Positions 24,240 through 36,214 of a DNA stretch of 64,000 nt are shown here, one piece after another. Both the position numbers and the translations under genes were made by a program. The stretch comes from Isoetes taiwanensis. Lineage: Eukaryota > Streptophyta > Lycopodiopsida > Isoetales > Isoetaceae. The first letter of the stretch is position 1; every line of letters begins with the position of its first letter. The DNA lies in NCBI GenBank assembly GCA_021234155.1, contig JAJEKV010000004.1:18413310-18477309 (forward strand), read 5' to 3'. The notes under the pieces were generated by a model. The model was not told the origin of the DNA. It ran no database searches and saw nothing but the letters and a program-made list of their open reading frames with translations.

Positions 24240-24525
24240 TTTTAATTTTATATTTCAAATGGTGATTCCGTCGGATGGAATAACAGAGCGGTGATTCCGT
24301 CTGGCGGTATTTTGCGGAAGTGATTCCGCCGGAAGGTATAAAACGGACGGCTAGGATGGACCCTACAGACGGATGGCTGGGATCCATCAGAAGGTACACC
24401 TGACGCTGTCAGGTACGGTTAACGGGGCCTTTGGAACGGATCCCGTTCTCGGAGGGTCTGTGATTCCGCGGGAGGGAATATCTTGCGATGGAATCACAAT
24501 AACCGGGGTAAAAATATTTCGACGC
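24240..24525 (-). repeat. Right inverted end of the Mutator-like element
   Basis: Read on the minus strand from 24525, this reproduces the left end: ACCCCGGTTATTGTGATTCC, CCGTACCTGACAG and TACCTTCCGGCGGAATCAC in the same order. Fewer subterminal GGAATCAC units are present than on the left. Confidence 0.75.
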
Positions 24526-24534
24526 CATGTGGAC
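24526..24534 (+). repeat. Right target-site duplication of the Mutator-like element
   Basis: CATGTGGAC is identical to 22112-22120 and lies immediately outside the right inverted end. Confidence 0.6.
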
Positions 24535-24765
24535 AACCTAGAATTACACGAAATCGTGCACCTCATGTGAGGCAAGCAAGCCTGCTAAGTGCTAACTAGA
24601 ATTGCACGTGCACGTTAGGTTAGACAAGCCTGCTAAACACATGCCTAGTTTGAAAATCTTTTTCCTTTGCTTCCGAGCAAAGTATTAGCCTACTGTGCCA
24701 GGTCAGTTTTCTCGTGTCAAATACTGCTGAGATGTCACTCACTACCTTGTCTGCTCGAACTGGCT

Positions 24766-26308
24766 ATGGCGTCCCGCCGGAATGGCAAGTTCGTCTCGCC
24801 ATTATCAGCCTCAACACAAGGAGTTCTTCAACCACGTTTGCTGCCTTTGGGTATTTCAGCAATACTCTTTATTTGCCTCCTTGTACCCTTACAAAGCAGA
24901 ACGATCTGGATCCGGGATAGATCTGCCCTAAATCCTCACTCAAAGCAGATTTCTATGACTCAAGTTCACAGATGGGATGGTTATACACTGGAAAGTGCGC
25001 TTAAATCTGTTGCAAGTAATGGCACAGTCATTGTATGCGTGGTGAGCTACCCATACCTGGCTTTTCTTGTGAACTGGTTAGTTGGAATCTCGAAACAAAA
25101 TCGCCATGAGCAAGTCTTAGTCATTGCTGAAGATTATGAAATGCTGCATTATGTTAACAAAATGTGGCCTGGGCATGCCGTATTGATACCTCCTGCTTTG
25201 CCTTCCATTGATGCTCATAAATTTGGATCTCAGGTTTGTATAACTGGGTCTTTTTTTGGGTCGTTTATATCTTATAGAATGCAAGGTTACCTGATAGATA
25301 ATTTAGCTATATTTTTCTTGTGATAGGGCAGGGTTTCTTCAATTTCACTTCACGCCGGCCCAGACATCTTCTCAGCATTTTGGAACTGGGGTATTCAGTG
25401 CTGTATAATGATGCAGATATGGTGTGGCTCGCAGATCCCTTCAATTATTTCGTGGGCAATCATGATATCTACTTTACAGATGATATGTCAGCTGTAAGTA
25501 CGCTGTTTTTAGATTTGAGTTCTTTAGATCTGTGTATATTTTGCTAAAATTTAACATTCATGCTAAGTAGGTAAACTTGTAAGTCTGTAGACCGTGATAG
25601 GAGGTTATTGATCCACCCGTTTAGTCAGCACGAATTGTAAATAATGGAAGAATACAACCGAGATATTGCAAAGCATAATCTATGTCTGTATTCACATAAT
25701 CCATACATGAAATTTATAAATTTGAACACAGTTATATTTGCTCTGAAATATCCTTCCCTGTGATGCAGGTGAAGCCAAGGGAACATTCACATGAACTCCC
25801 ACCACCAGGGAAAAAAGGTCGAACTTATATTTGCAGTTGCATGCTTTTTCTGAGACCTACTCCAGGTGCAAAATTAGTACTTAAAAAATGGATAGATGAA
25901 CTTTATTCTCAACCTTGGTCCCCAAAGGCCAAGACTAATGATCAGCCAGCTTTTAATTGGGCCCTTAACAAGACGGCAGGACAGGTTGTTTCTCTTCACC
26001 ATGTAGGTCATCTAACTAACTTGGATATTTATTAACTAATATAAGTGCATTTTCAGGTAGACATGTATCTTCTATCTCAAGAAGCATTTCCATGTGGTGG
26101 TCTCTACTTTCGCAACTCAACATGGCGGAGAGAATCTCAATCAAGGAATGTCATAATTCACAACAATTATATATTAGGATTTGAGAAGAAAACCAAAAGG
26201 TTCCGAGAGTTCAGTCTCTGGTTTCTTGATGATGAGAAGTCCATGAATGAGGCTTCTCAAAAACTTGAGATTGTCTCCAATTATGTTAGGACACACAGAT
26301 CTACTTAG
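24766..26308 (+). CDS. GT77-family glycosyltransferase (RGXT/MGP4-like), four exons
   Basis: Exons are 24766-25233, 25332-25493, 25769-25984 and 26057-26308. All introns are GT-AG and phase 0, and the sum is 1098 nt, giving 365 residues. The protein has a type II Golgi layout: a short cytosolic N-terminus, one membrane segment (LLPLGISAILFICLLVPL, about residues 27-44), then the lumenal domain. It contains GSQGFFNFTSRRPRHLL, the metal/sugar-nucleotide DxD motif in LYNDADMVWLADPF, GRTYICSCMLFLRPT, NDQPAFNWALNK and VIIHNNYILGFEKK. These mark the GT77 clade that includes the rhamnogalacturonan-II xylosyltransferases and MGP4. The likely role is adding xylose to pectin in the Golgi; the exact donor and acceptor cannot be read from sequence. 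The start was chosen at the first Met before the membrane anchor. The gene begins only 230 bp from the Mutator-like element, which may supply or disturb its promoter. Confidence 0.85.
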
Positions 26309-29300
26309 TTGGGCATGTAGTTGCAAACAAAATATGGTTTACCCTTTTTGCATATAATTTCCTTTCAATTTTTACTAAGCAGATTGCAAAACTTGAATCA
26401 CTATCATTCCTACTCACCATACGAAGGCGTCGTAATGCATATTGATCTGAGTAGGTTCCAAGCCTCACAACTGTTGGAGGAAAGTAACCTTGAACAGAAG
26501 CAAGACTTTCTTGACATCCAGGTTTCGAAGTTTTATAAATAGATTGGCAGAAGATTTAATTCAATGTGAATGGTTTTTCTGTAGTTTGGGCTGCACATTC
26601 CTGGAGTAGCCATGGACACCTGCTCTGAGCTTCGAACACGAGCTTTGAACATTGATAGTTGCAAACAGGGTATTTTATCCGGTTTGAATAATTTCCTCCA
26701 ATTTTGACAGCTGCAATAACAAGGAATATTTGTATCTTCAGTCAGAACTGTTCAATCTTAAGGAACTTACATATTACAAGAATTTGTGGCGGCCTTCGCC
26801 ACCGCTACTTTGTGCTTTTTAGTTTAGATGAAATATAGATAGAATATAGATTCGTTCACATCTTTCAATGAATTCAAGATGATTTCAAGCTAGCTATCTT
26901 GTCCAATAGAGACATTCCGTCTGTACAGCCCGGATTTCTAAGCAGCCCGGATTGCAAACCTACAGTCTAGATTGTCCTCCTACAGTCCGTATCAGAATTT
27001 CAGGCAGCCCAATTGATCGATCCCATATTGCCTTCACACTTTTTCTAAGCAGCTTCTCCTCTGCATACTCTGCTGCCGATCTATCGCCTTCCACACTACC
27101 TGGAATCATGTTTCCAGCCTGCCTTAAACTAGCTCTCAAAAGCATAGTGGTGCCCTGTATCGGAAGATCCGTGCAAATATATAATCAAGCCTCAAACAGG
27201 AATGCCACCCACAAATTCTAAATGCGAACCATTAAACACAAGCAAAAGATAAAACTTAAACCCTTTTTTCTCGCCAAACCGTTGCCAAAATCATATGAAA
27301 CTTGGGACGTTTGCCTTTTGTAACTTTGTTCGATGCTTCTAGTTTGTAGTTTGTAACTCTATCTGATATCTTATTATTTAATATATTTTTTGCTAAACCA
27401 TTGGATTATAAACCATTGGATGTGTTAAATACGAATAAATACACAAAGACGTGCAAATACGGGCATTTGAATGGCCCAAAGCTTCAACCTGAAAAGCTCC
27501 GGTGAAGCAACAAACATCCGGAGGTAGAAGCAACAACAGAATCAGGTGTACACAAATTTGGAACGAAATCCGAAATAAGAAACTGCAGCAACAAATAAAC
27601 GGACCAACCAGCTATACAGAAGATTTACTGGCCGGGGAGTCGAACCCCGGTAATACCAACCAGTTACACATAAGAAGCATACAAACATCTGATTTAATGA
27701 CAAGAAACGGCGCAACACCATCATCATTTGCGACCGAATCGCCCCCATGGCACAGCCATCGCAACCCTCTTTCAAGAAACTTTTCAACTCCTCTTCAAGA
27801 AAGCCCTGTTCCATTTTGCTCTGCAAGAAAATCAGGTTCGCCACAAATAGAAAATGTACAAATACATGCACAAATAAATGGCTAAAGAAATAAAAAATAC
27901 GTTTGAAGAATCAGCGTGCCAAATTCGTAGTTCTATGGCCCTGCACTAGACCTACTTGCTGCAGAGTTTAAACTCGCTGAAACCAAACTAGCATCTACAA
28001 ACAAGATGCGATCAAACATCCAATTTCTTTAGGATTGAATATTCCAAAACCTGGACAAAATAAATTGTTACGAACCATTAGGTAATAGGTACCATGAGGA
28101 ATACTCTTCCATCAATCGAGACTGCCCTGTTCAAAATTGAAGTCTTGAATCTAAACATCTTTGTGAGAGCAAGAACAGCCGCCCAAGGTTTGAATATGTA
28201 GACGAATCTGGCAGGCATAATAGCATTTGAAGCAGGTAGGGTTTGCGGTCAGTCCAAAACCCGAAGCAAGCAGGCTTTGCGTCTGAAACAAAAGTATATA
28301 AGAGAAAGAACCGCTGGAGCAAAAGTATGTCGGACCAGCCAGCACAACCTAATCCGATAGCCAGTTCATCCGCCCTATCCTTCTTGCCAAAACTGGATAG
28401 CCGTTCATCGGCCCCAATCCGTCGGGCCAGAAAAAGAAGGCCACAAGACCTAAATTGGGACCAAAGTAAAAAAAAAAAAACTAGCAGAAACGCAGGGTTG
28501 GGGAAACGATAGGGTGGGATTGGAAAAGTTTGAAGGAAGAAATAGGGGAGGGAATGTAATTTTTGTGGCTGAAGATGTTGAGAAGTATGAAGGTAGTTTA
28601 AACATGTTCCAGTTTGACATAGTAGGGCATGCTACCAATCGTCATGAGTAAACATGTTAGAAAAGCAGTTCATCCAAGAGCATAATACTGTTAAGAATGG
28701 CTATAACAATTTGCGTAGTAATCCTTCAAGTCCTAAGAAGTCTGGTATTTGAGGCGAAATGGGAAATCTTACGATATAAGATTTTAGATGCCGTATGCCT
28801 AAAGTGATGAAATAGACTGAACATGACCTAAACATTGTTTTTAGAGTTTGCAAAATCATTTTTAATTTTGCAATTAGTAGTTTCACTCAAGTTTGAAAGA
28901 GGATGCCCTACATATTATATGTTTAGTTTAGTAGAATAAGCATCTTCAACAAAAGTGCATAAGTACATGAGGTTGATTTTATTGGCTTTTTTTCTTGAAT
29001 GTTAATGTGTAGTTAGTTAAACGTTGTAAGCACATGATGAGAATGTTCACATATTTGAAACCTTACCTCTATAAAACCAATTACAATATACAATTAGGAT
29101 AGATTATCCCATTATTAATTTGCTATCAGACACATGCTAAGTAAGCATGATCGTAATTTTCAAGTACATCTAGTAACTCAAATTTGTCTTGAGAAACATC
29201 TATGACATGGCTAACTAACAATACCAAGGTTTGACAAGGTTTTACTCTTCTATAAAAAAAAAAATATTATTCCCAAAATGAAAAGAACCATAAACATGTT

Positions 29301-31005
29301 ATTAAGAAGATTCCATAGTTTCTTATTATTGTAGATTGTGTAAAGAGTACATATATGTGTAGTAAAATACCGGCACCGATGGATTACAATGTTTTTGCAA
29401 GAGAATTATTTAACATCAATAAAGCATTTGTTTCCTTCTTGATGTATTTGCTTGTTTGATCTAGAAACCTTTGATGTCACCTGTTAGTTATGAAGTTAGA
29501 ATTTAGATCCATAGGATGGCTCAGCATAACAAAAATAACCACCGCAAGCATAGTATTAGTCAGAATAAACCATAGGGAAGAACAAGCATAAGGGTTTGAA
29601 ATAAAGAAACCATAAAACTCAAATTTACTCAAATGTGAATATCTGATCCAATTCAATGTCTTCTATAACTGCATGATTAGCTTGACTTTGTCGTGATGAT
29701 CAGAGTTTGAACAAAGGATTTGTCCAAAGCAATTGACCAAATAAGGTAGTCAATTTCTTGTAGATTGATTCAGACTACAACAATTTTTCAGTCAATATAA
29801 TACGAGATAGATAATGAAATAAGCCCAAATTGCTGAAAAAAAAAGAAGATAGATCAAGTTTCATTATGTATTAGGCCTCTGCAATACCATACAATACCCG
29901 CTAAAAGAAGCAATACGATACATCATGAACTTGCAAAGGCAGCAATCCAAGATTGGTTATGGATAATTTAAAACAATAATTGATAAGCTACATTTTCCAA
30001 TCTAATGGTAAAAACAATTTAAGAAAACGGGGAAGTTTAATAGTTACATGTGTTCTAGCATCTTCATATATATATATCTACATTTAGATCACATGCCAGG
30101 AAGTTTGGCAGCACTAAAACCATGTTATCGATATCCAATTATGATGATTAAGACATTTGACTTAAGTATTAAGACCCTGCAACTAGTGGATTTTTCCTTC
30201 CCGAAGGCCATTTCTTTTCTTTTTAGCAATAGGATATGGAATAATGTAAGTAAGACACACTTATCCAACTGCCATAGCTAATACTAGTATTGAGTAGTAC
30301 CTTCTGAAAGAAGCTTAGAATAGCTTGTCTACTGTCAGAGATGAGCTAGATTTCTGCAATAATCCAGGACTATCATTGTTTTCTGAATTATTATTCACAT
30401 AAAATGCATTGTCTCTGCTAGACAGCCCTATTCTTGATGATCTTGTCATATATGGAGAGAAGCAGACAAGAACCTTTTATGAATTATGAAACAGACTTTC
30501 AATATGCATAGCAAATACCTAAAGACCAAGCACCCAAGAAAAATGGTTGTCTTTAGCTAGGCCATACACCAAGAGAATACTGGAAGATGCATGCCTACAC
30601 TAAAAATAAAATCTTCTGACAGGCCTCTCCTTCTGAGCAACAAACTGCATCGCAAGAAAGCAATGATATATTTCATCCAAAGAATGGAGGGATGATGCAA
30701 AGAGATAGAAGAAAGCACCTGGATTTATGCACCTAATGCACATAAAGTTACTGCTGCATCATATAAGCCACTGCACAACTTTGGGATATCTAAGGCTGCA
30801 TAGCCATAAACCTTTAAAAAGGTAAAATGATTTAACTTTTGGTGATGTTTGTGGCAATGATCATCTGCTACAAATTTAAATTTTATTGTGCCCAACAGGT
30901 ACTTAGTTCTTTTGGCAATGGCAGGCTCACCAGGAGCATTATATTTAATCTGGATTTTAAACCTAGTTGCAAGAAATAGCAGAATCCAAAGAAACTGGGC
31001 CTAAC
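26309..31005. other. Long region without a recognisable complete gene
   Basis: Only short frames occur. The first 450 bp probably contains the 3' untranslated region of the GT77 gene. The 27.0-28.5 kb part has moderately complex sequence without motifs, and 28.5-30.9 kb is AT-rich. Part of the 27-31 kb stretch may be introns of a gene on the minus strand that includes the exon at 31006-31152, but I found no second exon. Confidence 0.4.
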
Positions 31006-31152
31006 CTTGTAGAGATGAGAAGGAAAACCACCAAAGTCGTATATCATGCCATTGTTTAGTGTCATGGAGACAACTGGATCTCTAGTATTCCAATGCGCTG
31101 AGATCATAAGCCCTCGGAAAGAATCTTGCTTCTGATTCTTGACCACAAAACG
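31006..31152 (-). pseudogene. Orphan exon of a LigB/DODA-type extradiol dioxygenase
   Basis: The minus-strand exon encodes LMISAHWNTRDPVVSM followed by IYDFGGFPSHLYK. This is the typical 'ISAHW.T..P.V......IYDF.GFP..LY' block of plant 4,5-DOPA dioxygenase extradiol-like (LigB family) proteins; the His is an iron ligand in that family. The exon is bracketed by a plausible acceptor (ATGCAG before 31152) and donor (AAG|GTTAGG at 31006). The N-terminal HGSP exon and the downstream HGAW exon are not recognisable within several kb on either side. This is either one exon of a gene with long introns or a fragment. Confidence 0.55.
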
Positions 31153-33125
31153 CTGCATTTTATTCAAAGAAGTAGCAGAGCTGCATTTGATTCAGAGAAG
31201 CAGCAGAGATGTTAGAAATCTTGGAAAACAAATTGGAGCAGAGAGCCCTTTGCATTGAACAGATGAGCTATGGCATCAGCTTTAAGGGAACTTGGGGCTG
31301 AAATCACACTACGGCTAAACCCAATTAATTACGTAGCAAACTTGGACGCATGTTCAGCCTAAAAATAGTTCTGTCATTTGCCCCATATCACACTGCATCA
31401 ATGACATGTGACAGCAACGAATTCTGATCAAAGCTCTTCGTCATTGCTGGTGATCTTTCTGATTTCCACTATTTTCATATAAGATCAGTCTATCTCTACT
31501 GCCATCTGGGTCGAAATTACTTTCTGCTCATATGTATGCCAAAAGCCACGCCACGGTTTCCCTAAACCTGCCTGAAACCACAGTTCTAAATTTGAAAAGA
31601 CATCAAAATGCTACACCATATGGTGTACTCTACATAAAAAAAATCGCAAAACTCATTGTCTTTCACAGCTCTGCCATCGATTTTTGCAATTTTTATAGAT
31701 TGGTGAAACAAGCAGAGAAACAAAATATTATGAACTTTAGATTAACCTTGATATACTGGCTCAAGCTTCCTCTAGCTCCAGATGCAATCCCCTGCACGAT
31801 AAACAGAGGTCTCAGGGAAAATATAATGGAAAAGGGATGACAAATATAAAAGGGGGAAGAACATCTCTGCCATAGACATCGTAGTTTTCTTACAAACCTG
31901 TTTTTTGAAGTAAACATGAAAAGAAGATTCCGGCAGCTACAGCATTCTTAAAGCGAAAGGATTTGTCTGCCATAGCTGGAGCATCGCTCTCCATACCCGA
32001 ACTTATGTTGCTCAAAAGGATTTTGTCCTCTAGTTATAACACCTCAAGGCAGTGCCAAGCAGAGCTCAAGAGCTATGCCACCGCCATAGCAAGAAAGAGA
32101 AACACGGCCGTCGCCATCCGGATCTGCCATAGCCGAGTTGCGAAAGGCACGGCAGAGAATTTTTAGAGTTTTCTAATTTCCCTGGCCGTACGATTCGAAA
32201 TTAGAGAATCGGACGGCTCAAATTGATTTTGGGTGACGTGGCACGACACGTGGCATAGCTAGAATTGCAGCCTTTTGTGCAGGGGGGGTTAGGCAACCCT
32301 GCTAAAAAAAAAAAAGGCCTACCAATTAAGAAATCCCCATCCACCTTCAAAACTGGACGGAAAATGATCTTTTGGGAACCTTATAACTCTGTCTGATATG
32401 TTGTTTGGTCCTTGCTTCTAATCCTAGATAACTCGTTAGCATTATAATTCTCCAATGTTTATTCTGCTTGTTCGTTAAAGATGGAGACCTAGACTTCTCT
32501 AGTTGAATGTGTCAATTTTGCTTGAAAAACATATTTAAGAACATTGAAATGAAAGAAATGGAATCAAAAACATTAAATGAATGCATGAAGTAATTTTCTT
32601 GTTGAGAACAGTTTCAAATGAACCTTGGATGATAACAGCTTTTATAATTGGTTTGGAGGCGTATCAGCGAGAGCCTTGTAGTTGGTTTGATGCATCCATA
32701 TTTGCATGTGTCAAACAATAAAATTACTTATATATGATTTCAAATTTGACAAACTTCGAACTTTGTTGGAGTGATGCCTAAGATTCACAATAAAAAGAAG
32801 ATAGCATATATAATGTATAACGAGCCACATCTTTCAATTGTCCATTAAAGATACCTGATTCACATATTAAGCTTTGATTATTAAATCCTAATAAGCTATG
32901 ATAAAGCATCAATAAATTCTTTTTTGAAGGACGTCAGACTTTATTAATAACACTCCAACATAATACATAATACAATGCAGAGACAAGAATAAAAAACCCA
33001 ACGAACAATCAGATCCAACTGAGCAGGGCCACCCCTCTAAGCATGACAATATAATGCAATTCACACTATTTTCCTCTCCTGCAAAGAGAAGAATAATATA
33101 TAATCATATTTTTAAAAAAGTTACT
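31153..33125. other. Noncoding stretch
   Basis: No gene is recognised. The segment near 32255-32305 (CTAGAATTGCA, GGTTAGGCAA, CCTGCTAA) resembles 24590-24640 just outside the Mutator-like element, so a small dispersed repeat is present at both places. Confidence 0.4.
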
Positions 33126-33467
33126 TTAACCAGGTTGAACTTCCACATCCATAGAATCATTATTAACAACTTGATCTTCTCCCTGATGTCTCAATGCCAT
33201 TGAATCAGGGACATCCACTGTAACAATCATAGCAGATATTGGAGCTATAGAGTGAACTAACGCAGATTGAGGAGCCGAGCTATTTTTGCGACGTGCAAGT
33301 TTCTTCAGGCGTGGAGTAGACCATCCTTCTTCCAATAGTTCTTGCTTTTGAGCAATGTCCTGAAGACGAGAGTGTTGATCCTCATTAAGAGGGTTTACTG
33401 ATATAGATTGAGACGAAGATGCAATAGAAAAAGGCGATAGTGCAGAAATAGATAAAGAAGAAGGCAC
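33126..33467 (-). CDS. Hypothetical Ser-rich ORF, 113 codons
   Basis: The frame has a Ser-rich N-terminus, then EEGWSTPRLKKLARRKNSS, which resembles the 'DGW..V..kk' segment of retroelement polyproteins. No catalytic motif follows. Several upstream codons in the same direction (33470-33560) are also Ser/Thr-rich. It is probably a retroelement remnant; the assignment is weak. Confidence 0.25.
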   Translation of the reverse strand: MPSSLSISALSPFSIASSSQSISVNPLNEDQHSRLQDIAQKQELLEEGWSTPRLKKLARRKNSSAPQSALVHSIAPISAMIVTVDVPDSMALRHQGEDQVVNNDSMDVEVQPG

Positions 33468-34528
33468 AGGGGCTGGTAATACTGGCGGATTAACTAGTGC
33501 AGAGACAGATGAGGAAGAAGATGATACAACACGATATTCAAGTGAAATGGATGCTATGTGACATGGGATAAAACATCAACAATGATTTAAATTGGAATGC
33601 ATCGGTTAGAAGATGAATAATCTACAGTGGAAAATAGGCTTTCTCTTTTCCTATTCAAAAGCAATATGTGTTGAATTTTATCACAAAAGGTTGAGGTTCG
33701 TGTTCTCCTTAATCATATGACTGCAAACCTCACTACACCAGCTTTGTAGAAACAGCAACAGGCTGGTCATCCCCACGCGTCCATCTGCCCGACCCAGTTC
33801 TGAAGTTTGTGGCCCTGTTAATTGTTAGGTGTATCTTTGGGTTCAGCAATCCTGGTCTGCAAAGTAGTTTTGTGTAATTGTCATGATGATTACAACTTAA
33901 GCCAACTTTCTTAGAGCGAAAAGTTAGCAATTTCAGAACGACAACTCCATGCCTCCATAAGCAAATTAGCTGAGCACATTTCTTAGATCAAACTTTGGAA
34001 TAGTCTTTTCCTGGCAATTATCCGTCATATAGGTATCATATATGCTCATTCTTAGAATTTGCAAGACAGGGGATAATGCTATATGAAATGGAAATAGATA
34101 GTTCAAGAGTGAATGTTCAATGGATTTAGACTTTCTTCATCTATTTTGAATGTAAGCATAACTCAGAACAGCTTGAAGCATCAGTTCTTTCCAATACTAC
34201 CAAATTTTAAGTTCGCTGCTAACTTGCATTTACGTTTGTTTGTTTGTTTTTTCCCTCTCTCTCTCTTTTGAAGGATGAATGAAAATCAAGTTTATTAATC
34301 ACAGATACATAAAACAACGCTCCCGCAGCACATGTATGGCCTCCTGTATATTAATATCACAAAAAATTGTTCGTCGCGCAAAATGTATAATTATACCATT
34401 TTGTCCCTTCCTTCCTTCCTATGGGTTGCATATGATTCTGCTGTTGTATTTGTGTGAGGGTATGCTAACAGTATTTATAGAGCGCATGTTGCAATTTTTG
34501 TTAGTTTGCACTCCCAACCTATGGTTTT

Positions 34529-34620
34529 GGCATGCACGTGTGCATGCATACAATGCATGCACACAATGCATGCATACAGTGCATGCATACCATGCATGCA
34601 CAACAGTGCAATGCATACAT
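34529..34620. repeat. CATGCA-type simple repeat
   Basis: About ten overlapping TGCATGCA/CATGCATG palindromes are separated by AYACAR-type spacers. A smaller cluster of the same word is at 4288-4312. Confidence 0.85.
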
Positions 34621-35189
34621 ATTGAGTCCCTTAAGTACTTAATACCATGCAAGGCAGATTGGTTATTTTCTTTCGCGGCCATATAGGTATTTTCACATAA
34701 GAGACATACAACATTCATCTTCATGGTAAATGTGCAGATGTATGAGAGCTAGAATTCACAACTCCCTAGTTCATACAGATATAGCTTATTATGCTCGAGC
34801 AGTAAGCTATGATACTGTGTTCATGCATGCAGCAAGACCCAGTACTATGTTCATGAGAATCTCGTTGCTTTTGCTTGTATTTTAGTCCTTCAAAGAAGAA
34901 CAGAAGGATGTACCTCTCAAAGCATAATTTGCAAGCCTATTCGTCCTGTGCATCCACCTGAAGAAAGCTCTGAAGTAAGTTTTGCCAAGTTGTATGATTG
35001 CATAGTTGTGATTTGCGTGTTAGGCAATGGTTATTTCATAGGAGATCAAAGCTGCAAGTTGTAAAAAGCTAACTTGCTGCCAATGGGGTGGTGAATTATA
35101 GTCTTCTCTCTGTAAGGTTTTGACGATGGAAAGTGTTCTCGCATCATGTGACTTGGTCTCCTAGAAACAAAAGAGCACGAGTAGAGTGG

Positions 35190-36214
35190 TCTCGGAGAGA
35201 TCCCTGGATTCCATTTGCTCCACTCTGAATGGAACACAAAAGGATGGAGAAGAAAGGGATTGGTGGTATTGCATGTTTTGTCTGTTCGGAACTCACATAT
35301 CTTGTAAAGATAGTTCAAAAGGCATGCTCCAAGCACTTTTTGTAGATGGAAATTCCCGGGGTACATAGATCCACATATGTAGCAGGATGTTACTTCCCAC
35401 CACGAGAGTTATCTGTTATACAATAAAGATGACATCGACAATGATGACCCATTCCTTAGAGCCCTAGAGCTTATGGCTAAGGGGGAAATAGTTTTGATGG
35501 AAGACTTCAAAGGATGCATCGCAAATTGGCAAGCTTTTCTAGATAGCACTGAAGGGGAGCCCATATGATGACATCATTGGACGAAAAGGAATTTTGCTTC
35601 ACAGGTTGGGCAAGAAGGTCCAATGATTCATATTCGTATGTGCTCCCTCAAGGATCTCATCTTCTTGGCATGTGCGGTAGATTGACAAAATGGAATAGAA
35701 AGGTATCCCATCTTCAATAAAATCACGAGTAAGGTATCGAAAGGAAGGGGTTTGAGTGTCATTGACTATAGCATCTCCGTGTTTTGAGGATAATATCATA
35801 GACTTGCAGATAATTGAGCCTCCCGAATCAGATCATATGCCGATTATATGTGATATGCTAATTGCGCAAACTCCAAAACTCTTGTATGAAGTGTCATCAT
35901 TTTGGCATCTTTGTCTAAGAAGAGATAAAGCAGAAATTTGTGCGCAATTGATGAAGAATCTCATGAATGAAGTTGTATGGCCTGATAATGCTATGGATGC
36001 AAGTGAGCATTTTATTTCTATACTTAAAAAGACATCAAAAAAATGTTTCTTGTCAAGGAGAAGGGATAGGGGACTGCCATACAATAAATGGTTCGATGAA
36101 GATTGTAAATGGAAAAGAAGGCAATATAATAGGGCAAGAGGAGGTAGCAGAAATGTGAATAGGGAAGGAATATACGAAATTACATAGATTGAAGAAAAGA
36201 CATTTTTGATAAGG
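35190..36214 (+). mobile_element. LINE 2, 5' part (endonuclease region), interrupted
   Basis: Broken + frames contain the endonuclease landmarks of a plant LINE: GCYFPPRE near 35385, an EDFKGCIANWQ segment (cf. GDFN) near 35500, and PPESDHMPII at 35819-35850. A basic linker (NKWFDEDCKWKRRQYNRAR) follows, as in intact LINEs between endonuclease and reverse transcriptase. The coding sequence stops abruptly at 36214, where the chromovirus LTR begins, and resumes at 49295. Confidence 0.8.
36210..36214 (+). repeat. 5-bp target duplication, left copy (TAAGG)
   Basis: TAAGG immediately precedes the 5' LTR and is repeated immediately after the 3' LTR at 49295-49299. Confidence 0.9.

Larger units (their letters stand above)
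22121..24525. mobile_element. Non-autonomous Mutator-like (Pack-MULE-type) element
   Basis: The left end and the reverse complement of the right end align without a gap through TATTTTTACCCCGG, then TTATTGTGATTCCATCGC. The similarity continues for more than 100 bp (CCGTACCTGACAG, TATACCTTCCGGCGGAATCAC). The 2.4-kb element is bounded by a 9-bp direct repeat. Inside are subterminal arrays of a GGAATCAC-containing unit, a three-copy 50-bp tandem repeat and a BTB-domain exon on the minus strand. I see no transposase. Long inverted ends, a 9-bp duplication and a captured host-type exon fit a Pack-MULE. The outermost few bases of the two ends differ, so the exact termini are provisional. Confidence 0.6.

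Noticed and set aside
27615-27660. tRNA gene on the minus strand
   Set aside because: A perfect T-arm-like sequence (GGGGTTCGACTCCCC) is present, but no A box, D arm or anticodon arm lies at the right distance upstream.
35756-36187. Separate host gene at 35.8 kb
   Set aside because: Its PESDHMPI and KWFDEDCK segments place it in the LINE 2 endonuclease/linker region.
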